NCBI GenBank assembly: GCA_027563935.2
Contig: CM050451.1
Location: forward strand, 33,929,565-33,993,564
Reading direction: 5' to 3'
Origin: Costus lasius
Lineage: Eukaryota > Streptophyta > Magnoliopsida > Zingiberales > Costaceae
DNA length: 64,000 nt
Below the pieces are notes generated by a model, which worked only from the letters and a program-made list of their open reading frames with translations, was not told the origin of the DNA and did no database searches. Positions 11,389 to 22,980 of this stretch are shown one piece after another. Made by a program: the position numbers and the translations under genes. Position 1 is the first letter of the stretch. Each line of letters begins with the position of its first letter.

Positions 11389-11785
11389 AACCGAAATTCA
11401 AGACTTCACTATGATGAAAACCGAATTTGGTAAAGATGATTATATGATGAAAACCGAATTTAAGGCATTAGTTATTTCTTCATGTGAAAAACCGAAAATT
11501 GCAAGAATGTATATATCATGAAAATTGTTATGAAAACCGAATTTTGGTGTTAACTATGAGAACCGAAATAATCTTGAAAATTGTTGTAAAAACCGAATTA
11601 GTATTGGTGATTGTTTAACCGAAATTTGTATGAAATTTAAGGTATTTTGGTAGCATTAAATCATTGAACATTGAGCATGAATTTCTTGTTAATTAGATAT
11701 TTTATAAAGAATTTTGGTAATATTAAACCAATGATTTTTGTAGCCGAAATATTGTTAATTGTAGTTAAACCGAAATTTGATGATT
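11389..11785 (+). repeat. Dispersed ACCGAA(A)TT motif cluster in LTR Y
   Basis: The motif aaccgaatt or accgaaatt recurs about ten times in 400 bp, often after tgatga or atga. Z's LTR has fewer copies of the complement (ttcggttttt) near 61755-61865. It is either a decayed tandem repeat or a cluster of binding sites. Confidence 0.6.
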
Positions 11786-12432
11786 GTAGTTAACATGTTT
11801 ACATGTGGTAAATTGTGGTAATTGTGGTAATTTGTAAAGTAAATTATAAGAATACATGTTTTACATTTTATGTTGATTTTATGAATGCTTGTTTTAATTT
11901 TATGTTTCTTTGTGGGTGTAACTTGTATTCTTGTTTGAGAAGTTTGGGTGATAACATAGCAAAAATTTGACTAAACTAATCAGCCTGAAATTTAAGGACT
12001 ACACTATATTCGATGATATTCGAATATAAAATATTATGTGTTATGTTATATGATTTTGAGCAATAAGTGTGATCTTGTGAATTTGGAAAATTATGGGTTA
12101 TGTGAATTTGGAAAAATTATGTGATTATGTGATGGTTAGGACTAAGGCTAGGTGTAACTATGAACTCAAGGGGATAGTCCTTATGTGTTATGTTAAGGGT
12201 TTGAATTTCAGCCCTGTATTGTGATATGTGAGGAGGTTGATGTTCAGCCTGCCTATTATGATTATTGTGATGGGGGTTGATGTTCAGCCTGCCCGATATG
12301 ATTTTTGTGATGACTATCCTAGAGTCTAGTTGACACTTAGGAGTCCACCTTTGTGAAATATGTTCACCTATGTGAAATATGATTTAAGATGTGTCTGTTG
12401 TCCAGTAGGAACCTTTTGGGAGAACGGGTTTT

Positions 12433-12715
12433 GACCCAAAGTGCCATGTCTTGGTCAGACAGGGGCCACCTCTTGATGTCACTACTCTTTTTGTGATGGA
12501 GTAATATAAGACCCAAAGTGCCATGTCTTGATCAGACAGGGGCCACCTCTTGATGTCATTACTCTTTATGTGATGGGGTGATATAAGACGCAAAGTGCCA
12601 TGTCTTGATCAGACAGGGGCCACCTCTTGATGTCGTCACTCTGATGTGTTATGGGGTGAGGGACCAAAGTGCCACGTCGTGACCTGGCGGGGGCCACCTC
12701 TTGATTCTACTCACT
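12433..12715 (+). repeat. About 77-bp tandem repeat in LTR Y, four copies
   Basis: Copies start at 12433, 12510, 12587 and 12662, each with aaagtgccatgtc and ggggccacctcttga; the last is more diverged. Z's LTR has about one clear copy (34655-34735), so the array expanded or contracted between copies. The units have no separate unique spacers, so this is not a CRISPR-like structure. Confidence 0.9.
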
Positions 12716-13790
12716 ATCCATGTTTATGTGTTGCATGCGGCTCCCAGTGCTTTGGCCAAGCCGGGTTAGACCATATTGGTCACTACTGAATATGCTGGAC
12801 AACTAGGTTGATTATGTGTTGGTGTGTTTAGTGGTTTAGAGTATGACTCTAGAACCTGAGTTTGTGAACCTAAGTTATATGTGTTTAGTTGGTTTAAAAT
12901 ATATGTGTTTAGTTGGTTTAGAGTATAACTCTAGTACCCTGAGTTTGTTATATGTGGGTGTGTACATCTGACTGTTTATGTTACTTCTGTACTTAATCTT
13001 GTTATTTAATCTGGTTATATGTTGACATTATGTTCGACATTATATTCCTGTTAAAGATTTTTAAAACAATCTGCATATATTTTTTTGAGTGTATGTTATG
13101 GATGGTCAATTAGACTATCCACTCACTGGGCTGTGTAGCTCACCCCTCATTATTTTCAGGTATAGAGCAGGGGCGCAGTTAGCATGATATTGATGTTGTG
13201 ATTTATGCTTATAATGCCGGTTGTGGCCCTATGTTTATGCTTAATTAATTTGAGGCCGGCTGTGGCCGAATATGAATTTTATGAACTATGTGAACCATGT
13301 GATGTGAACCATGTGAACTATGTGAAGTATGTTGCCAGTTATGGCAGTCTTATGAGTTTGATTTTTGTGGCACCGCGGGCTTCAGCCTGGTTTCGGTGTT
13401 TGGTATGAGTTTATAAAATCGATTTTGTGATTTTGTTTTGAATTTCGGCTTGTTGTATATTCTGTGCAATCGGTTTTGATATACCCTGTAACTTGCATAT
13501 GTCTAGTGCAAGTATTGCCTGGTGGCAGGTACCTTTATGGATTTTATGAATTTGAATCGGTTTTGATATAACTATTGCCTTGCATATGTCTAGTGCAAGG
13601 ATTGCGTGGTGGCAGGTACCCTTATGAGATTTGAGTTTTGTGAATTTGTGTGTATGGATTTATGGAAATTTTTCAGATCGTGTTTTCTTGAACTCGGTTT
13701 TACCTAGCATATGATCGATCTTATATGAAACATCCTGTATCATTTGTGAATTGTGCCATTTGTTTGGGGTTAAGAATGTGGGATGTTACA

Positions 13791-14094
13791 CCAGCCCTCG
13801 CTGAACATGAAATGCCCAGACTGTCTCGACAAGGGGAGTTGCTAGGACCAACCGGCTGGCGCGCCCACCTTAGGAAGCATGGGTTTCTTTGTGCATCTCA
13901 TCCCACCCTCGTGGTATGCAAAGCCTCATGTGAAATAAGGATCCCATCTCACTAGGAAGTTTTAAACTTCCCGATTGACTTTGTGGGTTGTCAATTCGAA
14001 TATAAAATAGTGGGAGCCATGGTCATTTAAAACAAGTCCAGTTTAAATGACTCGAAGTAGTACTAATCTGCTGTTTCTTGGTTGTTGTAGAACA
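13791..14094 (+). other. Element X leader, second part
   Basis: This is the continuation of X's leader after Y, starting with the right TSD ccagc and ending with the left TSD (gaaca) of solo LTR G. It resembles the end of B2's leader (ggatcccatctcacta, then cttgttgttgtag-like sequence before the gag start). Confidence 0.75.
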
Positions 14095-15784
14095 TGAAAA
14101 GTCCCCTAAACAAGGGGAGGGCGAAACCCTAATAGGCGCATATGAAGGTTTTGATGCAGCGGAAGGGGTTTCTAGGATCTATGCATGTAATATGATCAAC
14201 ATAAATCGATTTCAAATATCAGAGAAGAAATCATACCGATGCCATTGTGTGGATGGCGACTTGGAAGCAGAGAGTGAAGTCGCTCTCCTCCAGAGAAGAC
14301 GCACACAAGATGTGATCGCCTACTTCCTTAGTGCTCCTTGTGCTAGCAAGGTTCGAAGGAGTCCTTGTCGAGTGGAAGGGGAGAGAATCCTTTGCTTGGC
14401 GATTTCTTCCTTCTCCTTTTTCGTCAACCTCTTCACCACACGAGAGAGAGCTTGTTGGCGACGAGAGATGAGGAGAGGCGAGAGAGTAGAGCGTCTTAGG
14501 CGTGAACGTGAGGCGTTCCCACGTTTAGAAGTCATGGCTTCTAAAATTAGTAAACCCCAAACGTTCATGCGACCATGGGTTCACCCCCATGCGCAAACTC
14601 ATCTTCTCTTGAACCATGCGCTCACTCAATGAGCTGGTTCAATTAGTTAGATTCAAAGACCAATTAACCCAAGCCATTAGTCCAGATCACATTAAACCCT
14701 AAGGTTCTTGATCTGACCGTTGATCTCTTGATGCTGCTGATCTCACTGATCTAGCATCCATTCTCTCGATCGAAGCTTACCGATCTCAAGCCCTAATCAA
14801 TCAAACATGATCAGACCAGATCTCACTTACAATCAGAGATTAGATCCCTTTAAACTGAACCCAGATAATTCAGTCCATACGATCTGACTTAAGTAAGCCA
14901 TATCATCAAATTATGCGACCCTAAGGGTTTCCTTTAAATGTCGGTAACGATAACTCACGTTATCACGATCAGTGAGGGGTATCTAGCAACACATCACTGT
15001 CTCCCGATATAAAGAAAAGAGTCTTCCAAGACTACACCCAAACCACAGCACAAGTGTGAATCAACTCACTAGGCATACATGATTCCTTTGCCACTGGATG
15101 TTCTTATTGGACAAGCGTGTCAAGCCTGTAACTCCAATATGATGAGCATGATTAGATCAGATGAACATAGTCACCTGGGTATGGCCATACACATTCTCAA
15201 TCATCTCATTCAGAGGGGGCCCCAGTAGAACATCACACTCCTTAAACAAGGATACGGCAATCCTGTATCTATTACTAGTGCTCTAACATGACTCAAGCTC
15301 ACAATCCAAGATAGTCTATAACCATTATGTTTCAAATGATATTGAACTACCTCAAAACAATGACAATCATCATTTAGAAACACAAGTGATCTCAAGTCAG
15401 AGGAAATGTGCCACTTGTTGCAATCAAGGATTATTCACATTGTGACAAGCAATTGAATATCCTAGTAGGGTCTGTCCAGTACATCCAATGTACCCATGAG
15501 TCTACATCTTATTCCATGCTCAAAGCATCATATAAGATTAGAACACATATTAGTCTCAATCATATCAAGGCTGTCTCATGTTCACCAAGATATCTCGACT
15601 AAGGACATTACAGCATGTCAGCCTAGCTGAACACCATTGAGACATTATTCAGAAGTACAAGTATTGCAGCAGATAATGTAACAACGTGAATAACAACCAT
15701 TGCCTTTATAAACAAAAGAGTTTATACATGATAATGATACAATCCCAAGGCCTCAAACATTAGCCTTAAGGGCATACCCCAACA
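14095..15784 (-). mobile_element. Element G: solo copia LTR
   Basis: This 1690-bp LTR, read on the minus strand, begins TGTTGGGGTATGCCC and ends in TTTTCA. Both sides carry the TSD gaaca (14090-14094 and 15785-15789). It belongs to the same family as the B, C, D and E LTRs, closest to LTR1 and E by its first 250 bp. It sits directly before X's gag start codon. It contains the family hairpin at 14949-14964. Confidence 0.95.
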
Positions 15785-15789
15785 GAACA

Positions 15790-16682
15790 ATGGCTGTGAA
15801 CAATGGCAGATGGTCACTGCGATCTACCCTGGAAAGGGATAAGTTGGTTGGATCCAACTTAAAGGATTGGTATATGAATTTGAGAATTGTGCTCAAGCTC
15901 GAGAGGAAGCTATATGTCCTTGAGAAGCCAATTCCTGAACCACTTCCATGCTTGGCCTCGGCGGCTGAGAAGGATGCTTATGATAAGCATCGAGCTGATA
16001 CTTCGGAGGTTGCACAATTGATGCTAACCAACATGTCGCCCGAGCTTAGAGGGCAATATGAATCTAAGAGTGCCTCTGAAATTATTTCTAATCTAAGGCA
16101 GCTCTTTGATGCATTGGTTGAGCTCAACCCTCCCAAACTAAACATTCAGTGCGTTGAGCCCAAAGGCTTAACTAATACATTGAAAACAAAGATGGAAAGA
16201 GTCAGGAATAATAAGTGCTACTCATGTGGAGGACCACCTCACATGATAAAGGACATAGTACGACTTCAGAATGAGAAGAAGAGAGGCAAGGCTTCGTCTT
16301 CATGCTCAGGTATTTATGTTACAGAAGTCAACCTTTCTACTTCTATGTCATGGGTATTGGATACCGCATGTGGAGCTCATATTTGTACAAATATGCAGGG
16401 GCTCAAGAAAAGTAGATCGGTGCGGCTTGGAGAGATTGACCTACGCGTTGGAAACGGGGCACAGGTTGCTGCTGTTGCTGTAGGCGTTTTGACTCTCTCC
16501 TTGCCTTCTAGATTTCAATTAGAACTAGACAATTGCTTTTGTGTACCTTCGCTAACAAAGAACATTGTATCCATTCCTTGCTTGGCGAGGAAAGGATTTA
16601 AATTTGAAATAAATAAGAACTCCTGTTCTTTTTCATTTGCAAATATGTTCTATGGGAAGGGTACTTTGTGCAATGGTCTATA
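15790..16682 (+). pseudogene. Gag-protease remnant of copia element X
   Basis: An ATG at 15790, right after G's TSD, opens a frame that runs into LTR1 at 16683. The N-terminus (LERDKLVGSNLKDWYMNL) is a copia Gag start. Compared with the B-family Gag, about 100 residues of central Gag are missing after residue 108. The zinc knuckle is broken: C143, C146 and H151 are present but Ile replaces the last Cys. A protease motif follows (D191, SWVLDTACG). Integrase, RT and RNase H are absent, replaced by the array that begins at 16683. It is a dead fragment, although no stop codon interrupts it. Confidence 0.88.
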
Positions 16683-18402
16683 TGTTGGGGTATGCCCTTA
16701 AGGCTAATGTTTGAGGCCTTTGGGATTGTAACAGTATCATGTAATAAACTTTTGTGTTTATAAAGGCATGGTTATTATTCAGGTTGTTACCTTGTCTGCA
16801 GTAATAAGTGTACTACTGAATAATGTCTCAAAGCTGTTCAGCTAGGCTGACATGCTATAAAGTCCTTAGTCGAGATATCTTGGTGAACTTGAGACAGCCT
16901 TGATATGCTTGAGACTAATATGTGTTCTAATCTTATAGGATGCTTCGGGCATGGAATAAGATGTAGACTCATGGGTACATTGGATGTACTGGACAGACCC
17001 TACTGGGATATTCCATTGCTTGTCACAATGTGAATAATCCTTGTTTGCATCAAGTGGCACATGTCCTTTGACTTGAGATCACTTGTATTTCTAAATGATG
17101 AATGTCATTATTTTGAGGTAGTTCAATATCATTTGAAAGATAATGGTTATAGACTATCTTGGATAATGATCATGAGTCAGGTTCGGATACTAGTGATAGA
17201 TAAAGGATTGCCGTCTCCTTGTGGAAGGAGTGTGGTGTTCTAAAGGGGCCCCCCTTATATGAGATGATTGAGAAAGTGTATGGCCATACCCAGATGACTA
17301 TGTTCATCTGATCTAATCATGCTCATCATATTGGAGCTACAAGTTTGACACACTTGTCCAATAAGAACATCTAGTGGCAAAGGAAACATGTATGCCTTGT
17401 GAAATGATTCACACTTGTGCTGTGGTTTGGGTGTAGTCTTGGAAGACTCTTTCCTTTATATCGGGAGACAGTGATGTGTTGCTAGATACCCCTCACTGAT
17501 TGTGATAACGTGAGTTATCGTTACCGACATTTAAAGGAAACCCTTAGGGTCGCACAATTTGATGATATGGCTTACTTAAGTCAGATCGTGTGGACTGAAT
17601 TGTTTTAGTTCAGTTAAAAGGAGATTAGACTCTGATTGTAAGTGAGATCTGGTCTGATCATGTTTGATTGATTAGGGCTTCAGACCGGTAAGCTTCGATC
17701 GAGAGTAAGGATGCTAGATCGAAGAGATCAAGAGCATCAAGAGATGAACGGTTAGATCTTGAACCGTTTGGTTCATAGAGATCTAGACCATGGCTTGGGC
17801 TGGTTTAATTTGGGTTTTTGAACCGAATTGAATTGAACCTAATTGGCTTGAACCGGTTCACATGGGTGAATGTATGGTTCAAGGTTTAAAGGCATCTTGG
17901 GCGATTTTTCTTCAAGTGGTCGCATGGCTTGATAACCTTCCATATTTGGAAGTGTAACGCCATCACTTGAATGAAAAAGAAACCTCAACGCAATTTGCCA
18001 ATTACTCTCTTGTCTCCTTCATTCGACGAAGAGAGGGACTTGGACAAGGTAGCTCTCGGCCAAGCACATCTCGTCATCAACACACGACAAGGAAATTTGG
18101 GGAGATCTCTTGCTAGCACAAGGAAGATCCTAAAGGGTAGCCATCTCTCATCTAGTGTGTGTTTTCTTTGGAGGAGTGCTTACTTGCCCTCTTGCTTCCA
18201 AGCCGACACCCTTTATCATGGCTATGGTAAAAGATCTCAAACTTGATCTTTGCAATACATATAAAGTTGATCATATATATGTGTTCATGCAAACGATTTT
18301 ATTGAAACCCTAGAAGAGTACATTTTCCGCATGCTCTAGGGTTCGCCCCCCTCTAGAAAGGGGTTTTATCTGCCTGCGCTCCCCCTTGAAGGGGACCCTT
18401 CA
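16683..18402 (+). repeat. LTR1, 5' LTR of the array (divergent subfamily)
   Basis: This 1720-bp LTR runs from TGTTGGGG to CCCTTCA and is followed by a PBS. Its first 250 bp (caggttgttacc, tcgagatatc) match E and G, while LTR2 and LTR3 have cagttagctac and tcgatgtatc. Family hairpin at 17504-17519; conserved TTTATATC near 17455. Confidence 0.93.
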
Positions 18403-18404
18403 AT

Positions 18405-18416
18405 TGGTATCAGAGC
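18405..18416 (+). other. Primer-binding site after LTR1
   Basis: TGGTATCAGAGC begins 2 bp after the LTR end and matches the initiator-methionine tRNA 3' end. Confidence 0.93.
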
Positions 18417-18816
18417 TGGTTATGCATGAATCTTATGATTGCTTTAGTGATCCATGTTTGCGCCATTGTTGTAGATCTATCATCACCATGAATACATGCT
18501 AGTCATTAGATGTTGGCGCATGATTGATATCACATGTTTGCGCTAATGGATAGATCTAATGTCAACATGCGAAACTACATGTTATTACTTGTATGATTCT
18601 TGGCGCATGTTTCTTGATGGCGCTTGTTGAATGTCTTTGTAAAATTCATTACATCTTGCGCGCCTCACTAGATCTAAGTGGCGCCTACTATAAACCCTTA
18701 GATGGGTTGATGGGGTTGAAGTCACCTCTAAGTTAGATCCACTAGTCTGATCAGACCATCTGACAGCCTAGATGGATCGACCAGATGGCACCTGTGCGCA
18801 AGCACGAGGTGGCCAT
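18417..18816 (+). other. Truncated leader of unit B1
   Basis: Only about 400 bp remain, against 1.8 kb in B2. It differs from B2's leader and resembles E's (gatgggttgatggggttgaag, gcgcgcctcac). It contains E2F-like TTTGCGCC at 18457-18464. It ends in a junction at AGG 18817-18819 that joins leader directly to the middle of gag. Confidence 0.85.
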
Positions 18817-18818
18817 AG

Positions 18819-21800
18819 GAGACTCTGAAGGGAAAGCCTTCGACCTCTGTCTTAATGGTTCCTTCCAGGAACAAGAAGAAGGGGAAGAAGGGCAAAGCCC
18901 CTGTCAAGAGCTACAGCAAGGCTCTGAAGCAGAAGGTGAAGCGGTCCAAGGAATACAGGTGTTTCCACTGTGGCCAGCTGGGTCACTGGAAAAAGGACTG
19001 TAAAGCGCTCCAAGGAGATAAGAGGGGAAGCTTCGCTTCTGGCTCAGGTATCTATGTGACTGAGGTCATGTTTTCTTCTTCTATATCATGGGTGTTGGAC
19101 ACTGCATGTGGAGTTCACATTTGTTCAAATGTACAGGAACTCAAGAGAAGAAGGCAGGTGGGACAGCATGAGGTGGACCTACGAGTTGGAAACGGGGCAC
19201 GGGTTGCTGCTGTTGCTGTAGGAGACTATTTCATTTCTTTACCATCTGGAATTGTATTGGAACTAGACAATTGTTATTTTGTTCCCAGTATTACTAAAAA
19301 TATTATCTCCATTCCTGCTCTTGTCAGGAAGGGATTTTCCTTTGAATGCAATATTTCAAAGTGTGTCTTATCTTATGATAATATTGTTTATGCAACTGGT
19401 TCAATTAACAATGGGTTATACATGTTGGACATGGAATGTTCTATACAGAAAATTGATATTAAGAAAGCCAAGAATGCTGATGACAGCACCTTGCTATGGC
19501 ATAGTCGTTTAGGCCATATTAACGAGAAACACATTAAGCGGTTGCATGATCATGGACTGCTGGGATCATTCTCTTACAAGGAGATTGATACATGCAAAGC
19601 TTGTTTGATGGGCAAAATGACGAAGTCACCTTTTCCTAACAAAGGACAAAGGGCTTCAGGTTTACTTGACCTTATACACAGTGATGTGTGTGGGCCATTT
19701 AGTAAACATGCCAGAGGTGGCTATCAGTACTTCATTACCTTTACTGATGATTTCAGTAGGTATGGCTATGTCTATCTGATGAGACATAAGAGTGAATCTT
19801 TTGACAAGTTCAAAGAGTTCAAGAATGAAGTACAGAATCAGCTAGGCCGAAATATCAAGGCACTTCACTCAGATCAAGGTGGAGAATACTTGAGTCATAC
19901 GTTTACTGACTATCTGAAGGAGTGTGGGATTATCTCACAGCTCACTCCGCCAGGAACACCGCAATGGAATGGTGTGTCCGAGAGGAGAAATAGAACGTTA
20001 CTTGATATGGTTCGTTCTATGATGAGTCAGGCTACTCTTCCATACTCCTTTTGGGGTTTTGCACTGGAAACAGCTGCAAAAGTACTAAACCGAGTGCCAT
20101 CCAAGGCCGTTTCAAAGACGCCATATGAATTATGGTATGGGAAACAGCCAGGCTTGACATTTATCAGGATCTGGGGCTGCGAGGCTTATGTCAAAAAGCT
20201 CGCCTCTGGGAAACTAGAGAGCAGATCTGACAAATGTATCTTTGTCGGTTACCCTAAGGAAACTAAGGGTTATTATTTCTACGATCCCAAAGAGAACAAG
20301 GTATTTGTTGCTCGGACGGCCATTTTTCTTGAGAAGGAGTTTCTTCTGCAAGAGGCCAGTGGGAGAGAAATAAAACTGGATGAGAATCCAGAGGAAGGAC
20401 AAAGTGCTCAAGCACAGTTGGATGAGCCTGAGCCAGTAGATCAGGTTATTGAACAACCTGAGGCTCAGATATCACGGGAACCGCGAAGATCGGGAAGGAT
20501 TCGTCGATAGCCTGAGCGCTATGACGGAGTCTACATCATTGATAATGATGAACCCCTCACTTATGCGGATGCGGTCAGTGGACCGGAGTCAGCGAGATGG
20601 CTTGAAGCTATGCGCGCCGAGATGGACTCCATGTCAGATAACCAAGTTTGGGATTTGGTTGATCCGCCTCCGGGAGTTATCCCTATAGGCTGTAAGTGGA
20701 TCTTCAAGAAGAAGATTGACATGGATGGTAACGTGGTTACCTATAAAGGCAGGCTAGTTGCGAAAGGTTTCAAACAAATCTACGGGATAGATTATGATGA
20801 AAGTTTCTCACCTGTAGCTATGTTCAAGTCTATTCGGATTCTTTTCGCGATAGCTGCATATTACGATTATGAGATTTGGCAAATGGATGTGAAGACAGCT
20901 TTCCTTAATGGAAATCTGGATGAGGATGTGTATATGACACAACCAGAGGGTTTCACTAATCCATCAGATCGTCATAAGATATGCAAGTTAAAGAAGTCTA
21001 TTTATGGACTTAAACAAGCATCAAGAAGCTGGAATATTCGTTTTGATGAATCAGTCACTGAATTTGGTTTCATCAAGAACGAAGATGACCCGTGTGTATA
21101 TAAGAGGTTTAGTGGGAGCGTAATTACTTTCCTAGTCCTCTACGTCGATGATATCTTGATCATTGGAAATGACATTCCTGAAATGCATGCTGTGAAGGCA
21201 TGGTTAAGGAAATGTTTCCAAATGAAAGATCTAGGAGAAGCAGCCTATGTATTAGGTGTGAAGATCTACAGGGATAGATCTAAGAGGCTTCTCGGGCTGT
21301 GCCAGAGTACTTACATCGATAAAGTCCTGGAGAGATTTCATTTAGAGAATTCTAAACGAGGATATCTTCCAGTCAGACATGGTCTGAGTCTTTCGAAGAG
21401 TCAGTGTCCACAAACACAGACTGAGAAAGATGAAATGGACAATACGCCTTATGCTTCGGCTATTGGATCCATTATGTATGCGATGTTGTGTACTCGCCCA
21501 GACGTTGCTTACGGGTTAAGCGTGACCAGTCGTTTCCAAAGTAATCCAGGTCAGGCACACTGGATTGCAGTTAAGAACATCTTAAAATATCTGCGGAGGA
21601 CCAAAGATATGTTCTTGATATATGGTGGTCAGGAAGAACTCAGTATAGAAGGATATACTGACGCTTCGTTCCAGTCTGACCAGGATGATTTCCGATCGCA
21701 ATCAGGCTATGTTTTTAGCTTGAATGGAGGAGCAGTGGTGTGGAAGAGTTTCAAACAGTCAACTGTTGCTGATTCCACAACAGAAGCCGAGTATGTTGCA

Positions 21801-22124
21801 GCCTCGGAAGCATCCAAGGAGGCAGTGTGGATTCGTAAGTTCGTGAGAGAACTTGGTGTTGTTCCTTCGAGTGCAGATCCTTTGGTTATCTTCTGTGATA
21901 ACACTGGAGCAATCGCACAAGCAAAAGAACCACGGTCGCACCAGAAGTCCAAGCACATACAGAGACGGTTTCATTTGATCAGGGAGATCATAGATCGTGG
22001 CGAGATCAAAGTCTGCAAGGTTCATACAGATGACAATCTGGCAGACCCGCTTACTAAGCCTCTGGCGCAGCAGAAGCATGAGAAGCACTGTAATAATATG
22101 GGTTTGAGATTTCTCAACCATTAG
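18819..22124 (+). pseudogene. Copia Gag-Pol of unit B1: 5'-deleted, one nonsense codon
   Basis: The frame is in register with B2 from 18819, just after an in-frame TAG at 18816-18818. Relative to B2, about 2052 bp (24169-26220) are missing, which removes the late leader and the first 190 or so Gag residues. What remains: basic region and CCHC knuckle (CFHCGQLGHWKKDC), protease DTACG, integrase with H-H-C-C and D,D,E (SERRNR keeps the Glu), then TAG at 20508-20510 where C, D and E have CAG (Gln). Pol continues in the same frame with YVDD and RNase H to the normal stop at 22122-22124. It differs from B2 at only a few residues, for example His for Arg in INEK[H/R]IKR. The unit cannot make full Gag. 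Confidence 0.92.
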
Positions 22125-22133
22125 ATTAAGTGC

Positions 22134-22144
22134 AAGTGGGAGAT
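22134..22144 (+). other. Polypurine tract before LTR2
   Basis: AAGTGGGAGAT directly precedes the TGTTGGGG start of LTR2. The same tract is at 29535-29545 before LTR3, and in reverse at 36428, 52425 and 32483. D has a variant, aagAgggagat. Confidence 0.88.
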
Positions 22145-22915
22145 TGTTGGGGTATGCCCTTAAGCCTAATGTTTGAGGCCTTGGGATTGTAACAGTATCG
22201 TGTAATAAACGTTTATGTTTATAAAGGCATGGTTATTATTCAGTTAGCTACATTGTCTGCTGCAATATATGTTCTTCTGAATAATGTCTCAAAGCTGTTC
22301 AGCTGGGCTGACATGCAGTTAAGTCCTTAGTCGATGTATCTTGGTGAACATGAGACAGCCTTGATATGGTTAAGACTAATATGTGTTCTAATCTTATAGG
22401 ATGCTTCGAGCATGGAATAAGATGTAGACTCATGGGTACATTGGATGTGCTGGACAGACCCTACTAGGATATTCAATTGCTTGTCACAATGTGAATATTC
22501 CTTGTATATGACAAGTGGCACATTTCCTCTGACTTGAGATCACTTGTGTTTTCTAAATGATGATTGTCATTGTTTTGAGGTAGTTCAATGTCATTTGAAA
22601 CATAATGATTATAGACTATCTTGGATAATGAGCTTGAGTCAGGTTAGGGCACTAGTGATAGACATAGGATTGCCGTCTCCTTGTTTAAGGAGTGTGATGT
22701 TCTAAAGGGGCCCCCTGGATGAGATGATTGAGAAAGTGTATGGCCATACCCAGATGACAGTGTTCATCTGATCTAATCATGCTCATCATATTGGAATTAA
22801 AAGCTTGACACGCTTGTCCAATAAGAACAATCCAGTGGCAAAGGAAGTATGCATGCCTTGTGAGTTGATTCACACTTGTGTTGTTTTTGGGTGTAGTCTT
22901 GGAAGACTTATTTCT

Positions 22916-22923
22916 TTTATATC
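22916..22923 (+). promoter_or_regulatory. Candidate TATA box of the copia LTR
   Basis: TTTATATC sits in a block (TTTATATCGGGAGAC) conserved in every LTR of this family in the window, including G, C, D and E. The promoter role is inferred; another TATA-like TTTATAAAG at 22218-22226 is only 74 bp into the LTR. Confidence 0.35.
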
Positions 22924-22964
22924 GGGAGACGGTGATGTGTTGCTAGATACCCCTCACTGATCGT

Positions 22965-22980
22965 GATAACGTGAGTTATC
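22965..22980 (+). other. Conserved LTR hairpin GATAAC-gtga-GTTATC
   Basis: A perfect 6-bp stem with a 4-base loop lies about 42 bp downstream of the candidate TATA. The same structure is at 14949-14964, 17504-17519, 30366-30381, 35592-35607, 51591-51606 and 60189-60204. D keeps the pairing with different bases (39490-39505 and 46897-46912). Confidence 0.7.

Larger units (their letters stand above)
10591..13790 (+). mobile_element. Element Y: solo LTR of a Ty3/gypsy element (3.2 kb)
   Basis: It starts TGTAAGATCC and ends GATGTTACA, flanked by identical 5-bp ccagc at 10586-10590 and 13791-13795. It lies within X's leader and has no interior, so it is the product of LTR-LTR recombination. Its ends and much of its body match Z's 3' LTR in reverse (33676-34755 plus 61030-62609). 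Y is about 540 bp longer than Z's LTR, partly from extra copies of a 77-bp repeat. I see no real gene in it. Confidence 0.95.

Noticed and set aside
12433..12715. CRISPR-like array
   Set aside because: Units are contiguous and diverged, without unique spacers, inside a plant gypsy LTR.
14078..14632. 184-codon open frame
   Set aside because: It crosses the TSD and the left edge of solo LTR G, so it joins unrelated DNA by chance.
15408..15602. 64-codon frame (MPLVAIKDYSHCDK type) recurring in every copia LTR, for example 36050, 39949, 47356, 52047, 58462
   Set aside because: It recurs because the LTRs are homologous; it is antisense to the element and has no known domain. Codon-level selection would need testing across many copies.
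20508..20510. Programmed stop-codon readthrough
   Set aside because: The next codon CCT fits no known readthrough context, and C, D and E have a sense codon; inherited nonsense change is simpler.
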